Counted from the first letter of the stretch, positions 44,875-55,480 are shown. The stretch is DNA of 64,000 nucleotides from Centropristis striata (GCF_030273125.1 NC_081523.1:2844277-2908276), one strand, 5' to 3'. Notes: a model not told the origin generated them from the letters alone. A program made the numbers and translations.

Positions 44875-45079
44875 TGAATGTCATACAGAAGGGCGGTGAC
44901 GCTCTCATGACAGACAGGCCATTTGGCGAATGGGAACACGAGCCCGCTATCTGATGTTGTGATGGACAGCGGCAGGAGCCAATCAGAGCCCAGCAACCAG
45001 CTTCCGGTTTCCTCCGAAGCAGCAGCGGGGGGGGGCGGGGGTCAAAGATACGCAGAGAGACGGGCTGCTGGTGGCCAAG
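44875..45079 (+). promoter_or_regulatory. purb promoter and 5' UTR
   Basis: A CCAAT box at 44979-44983 lies about 97 bp above the start codon. An ETS-like CTTCCGG is at 45001-45007. AAGATGGCGGAT over the start codon (45077-45088) matches the YY1-type core. GC content rises sharply from 44920. No TATA box is evident. Confidence 0.55.
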
Positions 45080-46027
45080 ATGGCGGATGGGGACAGTGGC
45101 AGCGAGCGCGGCGGAGGAGGCAGCAGCAGCGGAGGAGGAGGAGGAGGAGGTGGAGGAGGAGGCGGCGGGTTCCAGCACTACCAGCGGGAAGCGGAGACCC
45201 AGGAGCTGGCGTCGAAGCGGCTCGACATCCAGAACAAACGCTTCTATCTGGACGTGAAGCAGAACGCCAAAGGCCGGTTCATTAAGATCGCCGAGGTGGG
45301 CGCCGGCGGCTCCAAGAGCCGGCTCACCCTCTCCATGTCGGTGGCCGCGGAGTTCCGGGACTACCTGGGGGACTTCATAGAGCACTACGCCCAGCTGGGG
45401 CCCAGCACCCCGGAGCAGATCGCCCAGTCCTCCGGGGGGGAGGACAGCGGGCCTCGACGGGCCTTGAAGAGCGAGTTCCTGGTGCGGGAGAACCGCAAAT
45501 ACTACCTGGACCTGAAGGAGAACCAGCGGGGGAGGTTCCTGCGCATCAGGCAGACCGTCAACCGGGGCCCCGGGTTCGGAGTCGGCGTGGGGGGCATCCC
45601 CGGGGCGGGCCTGCAGGCCGGACAGACCATCGCGCTCCCGGCTCAGGGCTTGATAGAGTTCCGCGACGCCTTGGCCAAGTTGATAGACGACTACGGGGGA
45701 GATGAGGAGGAGCTGGCCGGGGGAGGAGCAGGAGGAGCCGGGGGCTTCAGCGGGGAGCTCCCGGAGGGAACCTCCATCATGGTGGACTCCAAGAGGTTCT
45801 TCTTCGACGTGGGCTCCAACAAGTACGGGGTCTTCTTGCGGGTGAGCGAGGTGAAGCCCAGCTACAGGAACTCTATCACCATCCCCCTCAAGGCCTGGGG
45901 CAAGTTCGGAGGAGCCTTCAGCAGGTACGCAGAGGAGATGAAGGAGATCCAGGAGCGGCACCGGGACAAGATGTACGAGAGGAGAACCGGAGAGGAGTCG
46001 GAGGGGGAGGACGTGGACGACGATTGA
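45080..46027 (+). CDS. purb: Transcriptional activator protein Pur-beta
   Basis: This protein binds purine-rich single-stranded DNA and RNA and acts in transcriptional repression and mRNA handling. It has 315 residues (human 312) and is uninterrupted, as usual for this intronless coding region. In order: MADGDSGSERGGGG and a 13-glycine run (18-30); PUR repeat I from QELASKRLDI (41) to about 107; repeat II from ALKSEFLVRE to KLIDDYG (about 132-213); repeat III from ELPEGTSIMV to KEIQERH (about 233-302); and an acidic tail EESEGEDVDDD. The start is the ATG at 45080. An in-frame GTG three codons upstream is not needed, since MADGDSGSERGGGG is the family's start. The Gly linker and Gly tract distinguish it from Pur-alpha. 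A 419-codon antisense frame (44861-46120) is a GC-bias shadow. It is divergent from h2az2. Confidence 0.97.
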   Translation: MADGDSGSERGGGGSSSGGGGGGGGGGGGGFQHYQREAETQELASKRLDIQNKRFYLDVKQNAKGRFIKIAEVGAGGSKSRLTLSMSVAAEFRDYLGDFIEHYAQLGPSTPEQIAQSSGGEDSGPRRALKSEFLVRENRKYYLDLKENQRGRFLRIRQTVNRGPGFGVGVGGIPGAGLQAGQTIALPAQGLIEFRDALAKLIDDYGGDEEELAGGGAGGAGGFSGELPEGTSIMVDSKRFFFDVGSNKYGVFLRVSEVKPSYRNSITIPLKAWGKFGGAFSRYAEEMKEIQERHRDKMYERRTGEESEGEDVDDD

Positions 46028-46334
46028 TGAAGAGGAGGAGGAGGCTATAAGTTGTGATGAAGAGCTGACAACATGATGCAAGCAGCCAGAGAGAGGAAGA
46101 GGAGCCACTATTCTGTGCATGACGAATCCAACTTTAAAAAGCTACAACTACGGAGTAAAAATTACAAAAAAAAGTATCTTTTTGACTGAGAAATACCTGT
46201 CTATATAAGAGAATCATGTCCTAAAGTTTAGCTGGATGTTAAATAGTTATAATGGACTGCAGCAGTCAGCTCCTGTATGAGATTCCCCGTTGATATATAT
46301 CAATTTAAATATATATCTATTTACATCTATATAC
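46028..46334 (+). other. purb 3' UTR and duplicated flank
   Basis: From 46201 (CTATATAAGAGAATCATGTC) about 125 bp recur at 47438-47560. Before that is ordinary 3' UTR-like sequence. The mRNA end is not determined. Confidence 0.6.
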
Positions 46335-46402
46335 CGTCACCCTGTTAAAATAATCGCCTCATTTTTTCAAGTTTTGCAGGAAAAACTTCACAAAGTGTAA
46401 CT

Positions 46403-46757
46403 CAGAGATGGGCAACTTAAATGCTGGACCATGCACTTAATCAAATATGATGAAACTGTAATTTTAAATATGTTTACAGTGCATTAACTTAACATATTTC
46501 ATGCTCAAATGCATGTTTAACAGTATAAATAGGAATACAAAAGGTTTGAAGCAAGGAAAAAAATAACTTACTGTGTTTCTTTGTTTTTTTTTAATGCAAA
46601 AAAAGCAGAACAACATTAATTGCAAGAAGTAATTTTGTGCATTTTTACACTGCACTTTTAAGATTTCATGCTCAAATGCATGTAGTTGTACTGAGGGCCA
46701 CTTCAAGTGAGGGTGAGGGCCGTATGTGGCCCCCGGGCCTCCAGTTGCCCATCCCTG
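46403..46757. mobile_element. 355-bp hAT-like MITE
   Basis: The ends CAGAGATGGGCAACTT and AGTTGCCCATCCCTG are inverted. The flanks GTGTAACT (46395-46402) and GTGTAACA (46758-46765) are an 8-bp target duplication with one change. CGTATGTGGCCCCCGGGCC near the right end is a familiar hAT MITE phrase. Confidence 0.85.
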
Positions 46758-46835
46758 GTGTAACATATGACATTTATTGATCATTTCACTCTAAAAAGAT
46801 GTAACACTGTGTGTAAATTATGTAACTTAAATGAC

Positions 46836-47068
46836 TTAGGCAATATTTTTGAACATGCAAGATATGGTAACACGTTATTTTGAAGCCTGTCATAAACATG
46901 ACATGACAAGTATTATGAGCATTAATGCTACTTCAAAGTGTCATTAATGTTCATGACACATCCCATGTCATGTTTATGACACGCTCATGTCACTCTTATG
47001 TAGACACCTTCAAAATAAAGTGTTACCAAATCTTGCATGTTCAAAAAAAATGCCCTAAGTCACATTTT
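46836..47068. mobile_element. Palindromic MITE (TGGTAACAC...TTATTTTGAAG)
   Basis: The left GAACATGCAAGATATGGTAA and the right TACCAAATCTTGCATGTTC are inverted. The inner TTATTTTGAAG/CTTCAAAATAA pair and TCATGACA-type words give a second layer of symmetry. Confidence 0.75.
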
Positions 47069-47171
47069 ATTCTGACTTAGGCATAATAAATCTGCTTAAG
47101 TCACACACATTATGTTAAAGGGGTGAAATCACATGATGTGATCAACTGAGGAAGGAGGAGATTTTACCATA

Positions 47172-47370
47172 CGCTGTAAAACCCAATGTTGCTTATTTGT
47201 TATCATAACTATTTTCTCCTTTTTAGTACAACAAAGATTTGTGCAAAAAGTCGTTTTAACTTAAAATATTGAGTCAAATAGCGAGATTCATTTGAGTTAA
47301 CTTTGTTGTCTTGACATAACGGACACTCAAATATTTAAGTTGAAGCAACAAGTTGGGTTTTACAGTGTAG
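47172..47370. mobile_element. Short MITE with CTGTAAAACCCAA ends
   Basis: ACGCTGTAAAACCCAATGTT and AGTTGGGTTTTACAGTGT are inverted ends around about 200 bp. Related in its ACACTGTAAAA start to 7782-8446. Confidence 0.65.
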
Positions 47371-47570
47371 GTGGCAAAAAAAACAAAAAACAATTTTGAC
47401 AAAAAATGACTGAGGCGATTATTTTACCAGTGTGACGCTATATAAGAGAATCATGTCCTAAAATAGGTGGATGTTCTAGTTATAAACAGACTGCAGCAAT
47501 CAGCTCCTGTATGAGATTCCCCATTGATATATATATAAATTAAAATATATATCTATATATATATATATAT

Positions 47571-48513
47571 ATATATTGATTTTCTATTTGATAACCTCAC
47601 ATGTAGCCCAGCAAATTAAGTTTGACAAGATGCACCGATAGGTTCCCTACTGACCCACTTCCTGCTTGATATCGGAGGTAAAAGCTCACCTGGCGCTCAC
47701 CTGTCCTCCAGTCTGTGATGATCATGAGGAAGGTGTGACATCATCATACCAGCAGGTGCAGCATCACTCACCATGGCCGTGTTTTTGTCTAAAAAAAAAA
47801 GAAGAAAAAAACAACCAGACGTGTAAGGAACGGCGTGCCCAGACAGACAGACCCACAACACCAGAGGTGCTACAGGTGGTCTCAGCTCCAGGTGGTCTCA
47901 GCTAAAGGGGGCATTCTTGGCATCTCAGGACCCCAAACCCACTCGGCCCAGCGAGGTCCCAAACATCTGTTACAAGCACACGACTCATTTGGATTCTCTG
48001 ACCGATCCAAATGAGTCCAAACAACCTGTTACCCCCCTCCCCCCCACATACCCAAACACCCCTCCCCCTCCTGGGCCCCTCCCCCTCAGGTGCTAACTAC
48101 CCCCTCTGCTCTGACAGCTGATCACCTGGCTGGTTTTGTCTCAGGGCTGCCTCGTCCAATCTCTGTTTCCGGGGGTTTTATCAGCATTACCTGTGCCTGT
48201 TGCATCGTCATCATCCTCCAGAGGTCGACACACACGTCTGTGGCAACTGATGTTGCTCATATGATGCACAGTTGCCCACTTGCATTGCCCCCTTTGGCTT
48301 TTTTTTTTTTTTTTAGTCAAAGGGGGCACAGCGTCGGGCTCAGGCCTCCAGCACTGGTCACTGTTTTTTCCGAGTTAAAAGCTTAATATTGCCGGGCTTC
48401 TATTGAGCTGAACGGGTCGGTGACGGATCAGGATCGGCAACATGTCACATGGTGTAACCAGGAAAATAAAACGGTAAATATTAAATTCTTCATCCACCTG
48501 TATTACACTGTAT
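47571..48513. other. No gene seen; GC-richer single-copy stretch
   Basis: It follows a short TA tract (47536-47577). About 47690-48300 includes C-rich runs (CCCCCCTCCCCCCCAC near 48032) and no frame with a recognisable domain. Poly-T lies at 48300-48314. Confidence 0.4.
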
Positions 48514-48514
48514 T

Positions 48515-48924
48515 TATCCCTTAATAGGACACTCATTGAAATACTTGCAAATTCCAAATTTCAACCCTAGAGAATATTGGAGGATATTAAATACAGCCAA
48601 ATATGTAAAAAACATATGGACCCAGGGGAGGGGGGTCATATTTTGAGAAAAAGTTTATGAGATTAAAGTGGCAAATCTATGAGAATAAAATGTGCAGATT
48701 TATGAGATTTAAAGTGGTGAATCTGGGAGAAAAAAGTTGTTTTTTTCCCACTTTTTTCTCGGAAATCTGCGACTTTTTTCGCACAGATTTGCCACTTTAA
48801 ATCTCTTAAATCTGCGACTTTTTTTTGTGTAAATTTGCCGCTTTAATCTAGTAAATTTGCAACTTTTTTCTCGAAATATTACCTGAAGTTACCAAATATA
48901 GTTCTTCGCCCGATAAAGAGTTAA
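48515..48924. mobile_element. TTAA-type MITE, copy 4
   Basis: Same family as 22774-23302: CCCTTAATAGGAC at the left and GCCCGATAAAGAGTTAA at the right. The left TTAA has decayed to TTAT. Confidence 0.75.
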
Positions 48925-49940
48925 ATGGACTTAAAAATATAATTACCTAATTTTAAAAAACATCAAGTGAATTTTTTTTTCTACATTTACACATTTCGTC
49001 AATATTGAGCAGAACTTCTGTTCTAAAAACAACCGTTTTTTTCCAAAAGTTTTGACAAATTATGTAAAAATTTGTTATATATTATAGTGTTGCAATGTAA
49101 ACGTGGATTGTATTTATTTCCCTATATAATCAGATTTTTAATGGGGAAAAAACTACTGGTTACACCACCTGACACTGTTCGATCTCGTCATTGACTCGTA
49201 TGCGGTCTCAAGGGGGAATTTACCTTGTCGACTTATTTAGGGTGCGTAAAAGAGAAAAAAAGAAAAGAAAAAAAATATACTGGAAAGAGATTTACTTACT
49301 AAAAAGATCAAGTATAGATAGAATTATTTTTCAAAAGAGATATATTGAAATATGTCTTAGAAATATGAGACATTTATTAGATAACGCTGCCTAAAGTGGC
49401 TTATTTAAAAACACTAAACTTGGATGCAAAATGTCCAGGGTGATATTTCATACCTGCTTTTATTTCCTAACATTTCTGTTTGTTCCTTAGAGGAAAATTT
49501 AAGAAGAGTACAACAAATTGATAACAAAGTATGTTATAGCAATTTCTAGAAAAACGACTTTCATTGAAGTAGTTTGTCAGCAAAACACTCAGCACTCCAG
49601 TTCACTTTACATAATAACATCCAGTTGTCCCTCGTTTCACTCCACCGTGTTATTATTATCATCTTTAATCACCGATTGGCTCTCCATCAGTTGCCATAAC
49701 GACGCAAACATAAACCTGCAACCATCAACATTTTGTCTTTAGCGCTCCTTTTTAGAGAAATATGATAATTTTGTTGCATGCGTGCTCTTGCGCGGAGCTG
49801 CCTTTGTTTTCTTTTCTTTTTTTTTTTGCATATTCTGATTGCTGTATGATGGTATTTATCCATTTTTGAGAGAGCGGTTTCGAGTTTTATTTCTTGCAAT
49901 GGAAAAAAAAAAAAAGTTTACTTCTCAGCCTAATAGAAAA
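48925..49940. other. No gene seen
   Basis: AT-rich sequence without arrays. Frames of 60-74 codons show nothing recognisable. Confidence 0.4.
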
Positions 49941-50718
49941 TACGGAAGCCCTGAACCGCAAGTGAAGACATTTTTTTTTTGAGATGTTATCTTGTTATTT
50001 CGAGATCATATCTCGTTATTTCAAGATAATATCTCGTTATTTCGAGATAATACACATATGTAAAAAAAAAAAAAATAAGAATTAAAAAAAAAAAAATCTT
50101 CCAAAATTTTTTTTCTTCAGATATTATCATTATTTCGAGATAATATCTCGTAATTTCGAGATAATATCTCATTATTTCGAGATAATATCTCATTATTTCG
50201 AGATAATACACATATGTAAAAATAAATAAGAATTAAAAAAAAAAAATCTTCCAAAATTTTTTTTTTCTTCAAATATTATCTCATTATTTCGAGATAATAT
50301 CTCGTAATTACGAGATAATATCTCGTTATTTCGAGATAATATCTCGTTTTTTCGAGATAACACACCTATGTAAAAAAAAAAATTTTTTTTTTTAAATTAT
50401 TTTTTTTTTTACATATGTGTATTATCTCGAAATAATGAGATATTATCTCGTAATTACGAGATATTATTATCTCGTAATTATATAATAATATAATAATAAT
50501 AAATTATATATAATAATTATCTCGAAATAATGAGATAATATCTGAAGAAAAAAAAATTTTGGAAGATTTTTTTTTTTTTAATTCTTTTTTTTTTTTTTTA
50601 CATATGTGTATTATCTCGAAATAATGAGACATTATCTCGTAATTACGAGATATGATCTCGAAATAACAAGATAACATCTCAAAAAAAAATTCTTCACTTG
50701 CGGTTCAGGGCTTCCGTA
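49941..50718. mobile_element. 778-bp hairpin-like element of TCTCG/CGAGA ladders
   Basis: The ends TACGGAAGCCCTGAACCGCA and its complement (closing at 50718) are matched for about 28 bp. TA at each edge is a possible Tc1/mariner-type target. Inside, ATCTCGTTATTTCGAGATAA units repeat, each nearly self-complementary, with poly-A/poly-T arms. Non-coding. Confidence 0.8.
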
Positions 50719-51352
50719 AGAAAAAAAAACGTTTGAAAAAAAAAAAAAAAGCCACAAAGTTCCCAGAATGCTCTGGGGCATGTCACCTTTTCATCGTCCC
50801 CACTTCCTTTTTGGTGTGTAAACCTCTCGTTGAATTTTACTTTGACCCACTTCAACACAGCAGAGAAATGCCATATGATTAAAAAAATAAAATAAAAAAT
50901 AAACACATGGGAGCAATAGTTTTTTTTCTTTTCTATTGATATAAATATGCTATATATAATATTACACATGAGATTGAACTACATCCTTCTTCCTGTACTG
51001 TGTTACGTGAAATGGCAGCTGTTTCAGTCATGTGTGTTCTGCTGTAATATTCTACCAAGTTCCTTTCAACGAGAAATAAAACGGTTTTTGCTCAGGAGAG
51101 GTGTGGTCTTTTTATCCTCTCCTCCTCAGGGCGGAGGGAGAGGCATGTTTACTCTGTGACTAAGGCGTTTTATTGTTTATTTTATCATTTATTAACCTGC
51201 AGATCATCATATTCTGTCCTACAAAGTCTTAACTGCACTGTAAACAGAACAAACAATAGCTGCTCAATACAATTGAGGCAACAGATTGCACGTAATATTA
51301 TTTATTAAATCTAACTAATGTTAAAAGTTGAGTTAATAACTTAACACAGGGG
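50719..51352. other. No gene seen
   Basis: Single-copy-looking sequence. About 50755-51160 contains short frames only. Confidence 0.4.
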
Positions 51353-51417
51353 TGTCAAACTCAAATACACAATGGGCCAAAATGCAAAATGTAAAATGTA
51401 AAAATAAACCTTTTAAT

Positions 51418-51560
51418 ATACACTATCGGTCAAAAGTTTTAGAACACCCCAATTTTTCTAGTTTTTTATTGAAATTCAAGCAGTTCTGCCAGAAGTTAAA
51501 AAAAAAAGGTAAGCTTAACCAAAACTGAAAAATAATGTATATTTCATTATTTTAATGTAT
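51418..51560 (+). mobile_element. Tc1/mariner-type terminal fragment
   Basis: TATACACTATCGGTCAAAAG then TTTTAGAACACCCC is the left end of a Tc1-like family. Further ends are at 52213, 52763, 53730 (inverted) and 59578. No transposase remains. Confidence 0.65.
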
Positions 51561-52115
51561 ATTTGTGTCTTTTTTTAGTCATTTTGTGTCTTTTTTTAGC
51601 CATTCTGTGTCTTTTTTTAGTCATTTTGTGTCTTTTTTTAGTCACTTTGTGTCTTTTTTTTGTCATTTTGTGTCTTTTTTTAGCCATTTTGTGTCTTTTT
51701 TTGGTCATTTTGTGTCTTTTTTTAGCCATTTTGTGTCTTTTGGTGTCTTTTTTTAGTCATTTTGTGTCTTTTTTTTGTCATTTTGTGTCTTTTTTTTTAG
51801 CCATTTTGTGTCTTTTGGTGTCTTTTTTTAGTCATTTTGTGTCTTTTTTGGTCATTTTGTGTCTTTTTTTAGCCATTTTGTGTCTTTTTTTGGTCATTTT
51901 GTGTCTTTTTTTAGCCATTTTGTGTCTTTTGGTGTCTTTTTTTAGTCATTTTGTGTCTTTTTTTTGTCATTTTGTGTCTTTTTTTTTAGCCATTTTGTGT
52001 CTTTTGGTGTCTTTTTTTAGTCATTTTGTGTCTTTTTTGGTCATTTTGTGTCTTTTTTTAGCCATTTTGTGTCTTTTGGTGTCTTTTTTTTGTCATTTTG
52101 AATCTTTTTTTTACT
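51555..52115 (-). repeat. TTTTGTGTC array with TTTTGGTGTC breaks
   Basis: Regular TTTTTTTAGTCATTTTGTGT units, with a higher-order rhythm marked by TTTTGGTGTC at about 51737, 51814, 51927, 52003 and 52075. Confidence 0.92.
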
Positions 52116-52377
52116 TTCAAAACACTATCACATATCAATTATTAAATCTAACTATGTTACAAGTTGAGAATTAAAATTGCGGGCCAGCATTGAACAAATA
52201 AACCTTTTAATATACACTACTGGTCAAAAGTTTTAGAACACACCAACTTTTCCAGAATTTAATTGAAAATTATGCAGTTTAATGTCTCACATTTGCAACA
52301 TTTAAAATTCTTTATTGAGCATGATAGTGTTTTGAAAGTAAAAAAAAGATTCAAAATCATATTTTATGTTGGACTAA

Positions 52378-52615
52378 AGGACTAAAAAAAGACACAAAAT
52401 GACCAAAAAAAGACACAAAATGACAAAAAAAGACACAAAATGACAAAAAAAGACACAAAATGACCAAAAAAAGTCACAAAATGACAAAAAAGACACAAAA
52501 TGACAAAAAAGACACAAAATGACCAAAAAAAGACACAAAATGACCAAAAAAAGACACAAAATGACCAAAAAAAGACACAAAATGACAAAAAAAAAAGACA
52601 CAAAATTACTTACAA
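52378..52615 (+). repeat. Highly regular 21-bp GACACAAAATGACC array
   Basis: The most regular array of the window, with units of 19-21 bp (GACACAAAATGACCAAAAAA). A4 and A6-7 tracts alternate with about 10 bp between centres. Confidence 0.95.
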
Positions 52616-53035
52616 ATACATGAAAATAATTAAAAAATGGACAAAATAGCCCAAGAGTTAATAACTTAACACAGGGGTGTCAAACTCAAATACACAATGG
52701 GCCAAAATTTAAAACTTGAATAAAATTGCGGGCCAACATTGAACAAATAAACCTTTTAATATACACTACCGGTCAAAAGTTTTAGAACACCCCAATTTTT
52801 CCAGTTTTTTATTGAAATTCAAGCAGTTCAAGTCAAATGAACAGCTTGAAAGGGTCCAAAGGTAAGTGGTGAACTGCCAGAGGTAAATAAAAAAAGGTAA
52901 GCTTAACCAAAACTGGAAAATAATGTACATTTCAGAATTATACAAGTAGGCCTTTTTACAGGGAACAAGAAATGGGTTAACAACTTAACTCTATGGAGTC
53001 TTGGGCTATTTTGTCCATTTTTGAATTCTTTTCAT

Positions 53036-53552
53036 GTCTTTGTAAGTCATTTTGTGTCTTTTTTTGGTCATTTTGTGTCTTTTTTTAAGTCATTTTGTGT
53101 CTTTTTTTGTCATTTTGTGTCTTTTTTTTAGCCATTTTGTGTCTTTTGGTGTCTTTTTGGTCATTTTGTGTCTTTTTTTAGCCATTTTGTGTCTTTTTTT
53201 GTCATTTTGTGTCTTTTTTTTAGCCATTTTGTGTCTTTTGGTGTCTTTTTGGTCATTTTGTGTCTTTTTTAGCCATTTTGTGTCTTTTGGTGTCTTTTTT
53301 TGGTCATTTTGTGTCTTTTTTTAGCCATTTTGTGTCTTTTTGGCATTTTGTGTCTTTTTTTAGCCATTTTGTGTCTTTTTTAGCCATTTTGTGTCTTTTG
53401 GTGTCTTTTTTGGTCATTTTGTGTCTTTTTGTGTCTTTTTTAAGCCATTTTGTGTCTTTTGGTGTCTTTTTTGGTCATTTTGTGTCTTTTTTTGGTCATT
53501 TTGTGTCTTTTTTTGGTCATTTTGTGTCTTTTTTTAGTCCTTTAGTCCAACA
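53036..53552 (-). repeat. TTTTGTGTC array
   Basis: Inverted counterpart of the 52378 array, with TTTTGGTGTC breaks as at 51.7-52.1 kb, ending at the inverted GGACTAAAGGACT module. Confidence 0.92.
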
Positions 53553-53730
53553 TAAAATGTGATTTTGAATCTTTTTTTTACTTTCAAAACACTATCATGC
53601 TCAATAAAGAATTTTAAATGTTGCAAATGTGCATTAATTTCAGAGTACACTGAGACATTAAACTGCATCATTTTCAATTAAATTCTGGAAAAGTTGGTTC
53701 TAAAGTTCTAAAACTTTTGACCAGTAGTAT

Positions 53731-54330
53731 ATACCAAACATGTTTTGCTTTAACATTAAATATGGAACCAGCAACGCTTATAAACATACAATATATAACT
53801 AAATAGTGCAGACATGCAAAAACAAATTTCAAATAAAAAACACATCAATGTCATTAATTTATTAAATAAAAAATAAATAAAAAATCGTATGCCTCTTTTC
53901 TATTTGCATCCTTCTGATTTAAATATCAAAATAAACTTTTTCAACAGGTTAATACATTTAAAAATAAAATAACAATAATAAATCTAATATTAGCGGTACA
54001 TGCGACGTATAATACCGGCGGGTCAGCTTTTATAGTACAATAATAATATAATAATTTGGTATTTCCTCGTGGGCCAAATAAAATTACACTGCGGGCCAAA
54101 TTTGGTGTTAATTAAAGTGTTAATTAAAAACAGACTAATTCTATTGTGTTGGATTAATTCAAAATGCTCTTGATTTAGGATTACATACACATAAAGATTA
54201 TATTTAATATGATCAAAATAAGTAGATTCTATCTCAAACATTTGTATATTAAAGTTACTTAAACAACTGCCTCAAAATCAAGGACGCATTTATATTTAAT
54301 ACATTTTATCAAATATATTTAGTGAAATGA
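53731..54330. other. AT-rich, no gene seen
   Basis: Contains the right phrase of the hAT-like block (to 54110) and otherwise AT-rich single-copy sequence. Confidence 0.45.
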
Positions 54331-54890
54331 AATGACTACAGAATAATTTATTACAGTGTACAGTCGCTACATTTTTGGTCGAATTTTTTTAGTTTTAGCT
54401 AAAAAAAAATGAACTCCTTGATGTCTGTTTTATCTTGTGACAAAGTTTTAGATTTCAATTTTTTCTTTATTTCAGAGAAATAATCATATAAAAATTGCAG
54501 AAACTACAAAATCCAACTCAAAACCATTTGCTTTAGATATCAAATTGCTGTGTATTTATGGTGTATTTACAATAGTATCTTACTGTATTTTAAAATGATT
54601 GTGAAATACTGTTAAATATTCATCCCTCACATGTAAATTAACAGTTAAATCGGTCAATTAACAATAGATAACTGTTATTTAACAGCATTAAACTGTATTA
54701 TAATGTTTGATAAATTATGATAAATGCCCTGTAAAATAACCACAACAGCCACCGTTATTCTACAGTCATAAACTGTAATCCAAAATAAGATAATATACTG
54801 TTAAATTAAATTATAGTACATGGACTGTAAAATAACAGTTAAATACTGGCGTCCCATTTTACTGTTATTTTACAGTGAAGTTCATAAGAG
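54331..54890. repeat. ACAGT/ACTGT-rich degraded element
   Basis: Begins near ATTACAGTGTACAGTCGC and ends ACTGTTATTTTACAGTG, with many AACAGTTAAAT and ACTGTAAAATAAC words. A similar texture is at 60800-61040. Possibly an old palindromic MITE. Confidence 0.5.
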
Positions 54891-55480
54891 TGTATATATA
54901 CTCATTTAAACATAAAATAATGTAAATTATAAGTTTGTTTGAAAGGGAAATTGTGTTCAAGTAAAAAAAGTAAGATAAAAATATATTAAGACTAAGATAT
55001 AATGTAATATTAAGTCTAAAATAGACAAATCTTAGAATAGAGTTGTTAAACACTTAAATACACTTCTAACAAAATCAATTTGAAAATGTTTATTCACTGA
55101 AAACTAAATATGAAAGCTGAAAGAAGACAACAACATTATAGTTACTGCACTCTGGTTTTGCATCATGATTAGAACCTTTTACAGCAAAACCAGCATGCAG
55201 TAACTATGTTTTTGGGGTCAAAGGTCAAATAAATCATGATTTTTGAGCATAAAAATGACATCATCAATAGATGTAGAAATAAGTGTCATATCACTTATCT
55301 ACCTATAACCCATTTGGCTGGCTAGTTAAAAAAAACCATTAAAAAACTTTAGTTTCTTTTTTTTAACTTTAGTTTAAGTTTCCATGTCCCATTTAGCACG
55401 TCAACTCTTTTTCAGCAAAGGTTAAAACTACCTCGACCAAGTCTAACATGATTTTACTGAAGTTTTTGCAGAGATTTTTT
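54891..55480. other. No gene seen
   Basis: AT-rich single-copy-looking sequence. No frame over about 65 codons. Confidence 0.4.

Larger units (their letters stand above)
46335..47437. mobile_element. Element with GTCACNCTG..TAAAATAATCGCC ends and long flanking duplications
   Basis: The left end CGTCACCCTGTTAAAATAAT and the right end (complement CGTCACACTGGTAAAATAAT) are inverted, continuing as CGCCTCA. The flanks 46201-46328 and 47438-47560 are direct copies of about 125 bp. Three other elements are nested inside. No coding frame. Confidence 0.7.
52213..53730. mobile_element. Tc1-like derivative with two opposed arrays
   Basis: The left end CACTACTGGTCAAAAG at 52215 and its complement ending near 53728 define TIRs beside TA. 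The TTTAAAATTCTTTATTGAGC module runs inward from the left (52300) and inverted from the right (53600). A plus array (52378-52615) and a minus array (53036-53552) face away from a nested centre (TTAACTCTATGGAGTC at 52985; second Tc1-like end at 52763). Confidence 0.75.
51353..54110. mobile_element. Composite hAT-like region (CAGGGGTGTCAAACTCA ends)
   Basis: CACAGGGGTGTCAAACTCAA occurs at 51351 and again at 52671. Matching distal phrases (GCGGGCCAAATTTGGTGTTA) occur at 54091-54110. Tc1-like ends and three arrays are inserted between, so the block is a nest, not one element. Confidence 0.65.

Noticed and set aside
45071..45079. GTG start for purb three codons upstream
   Set aside because: The family begins MADGDSGSERGGGG at 45080, and non-ATG initiation is unnecessary.
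44861..46120. 419-codon antisense frame over purb
   Set aside because: Shadow of the GC-rich purb frame. The sense strand encodes an unmistakable Pur-beta.
51555..53552. CRISPR-like regular repeats
   Set aside because: Units are contiguous or degenerate with no unique spacers of constant size, and the context is a vertebrate genome.
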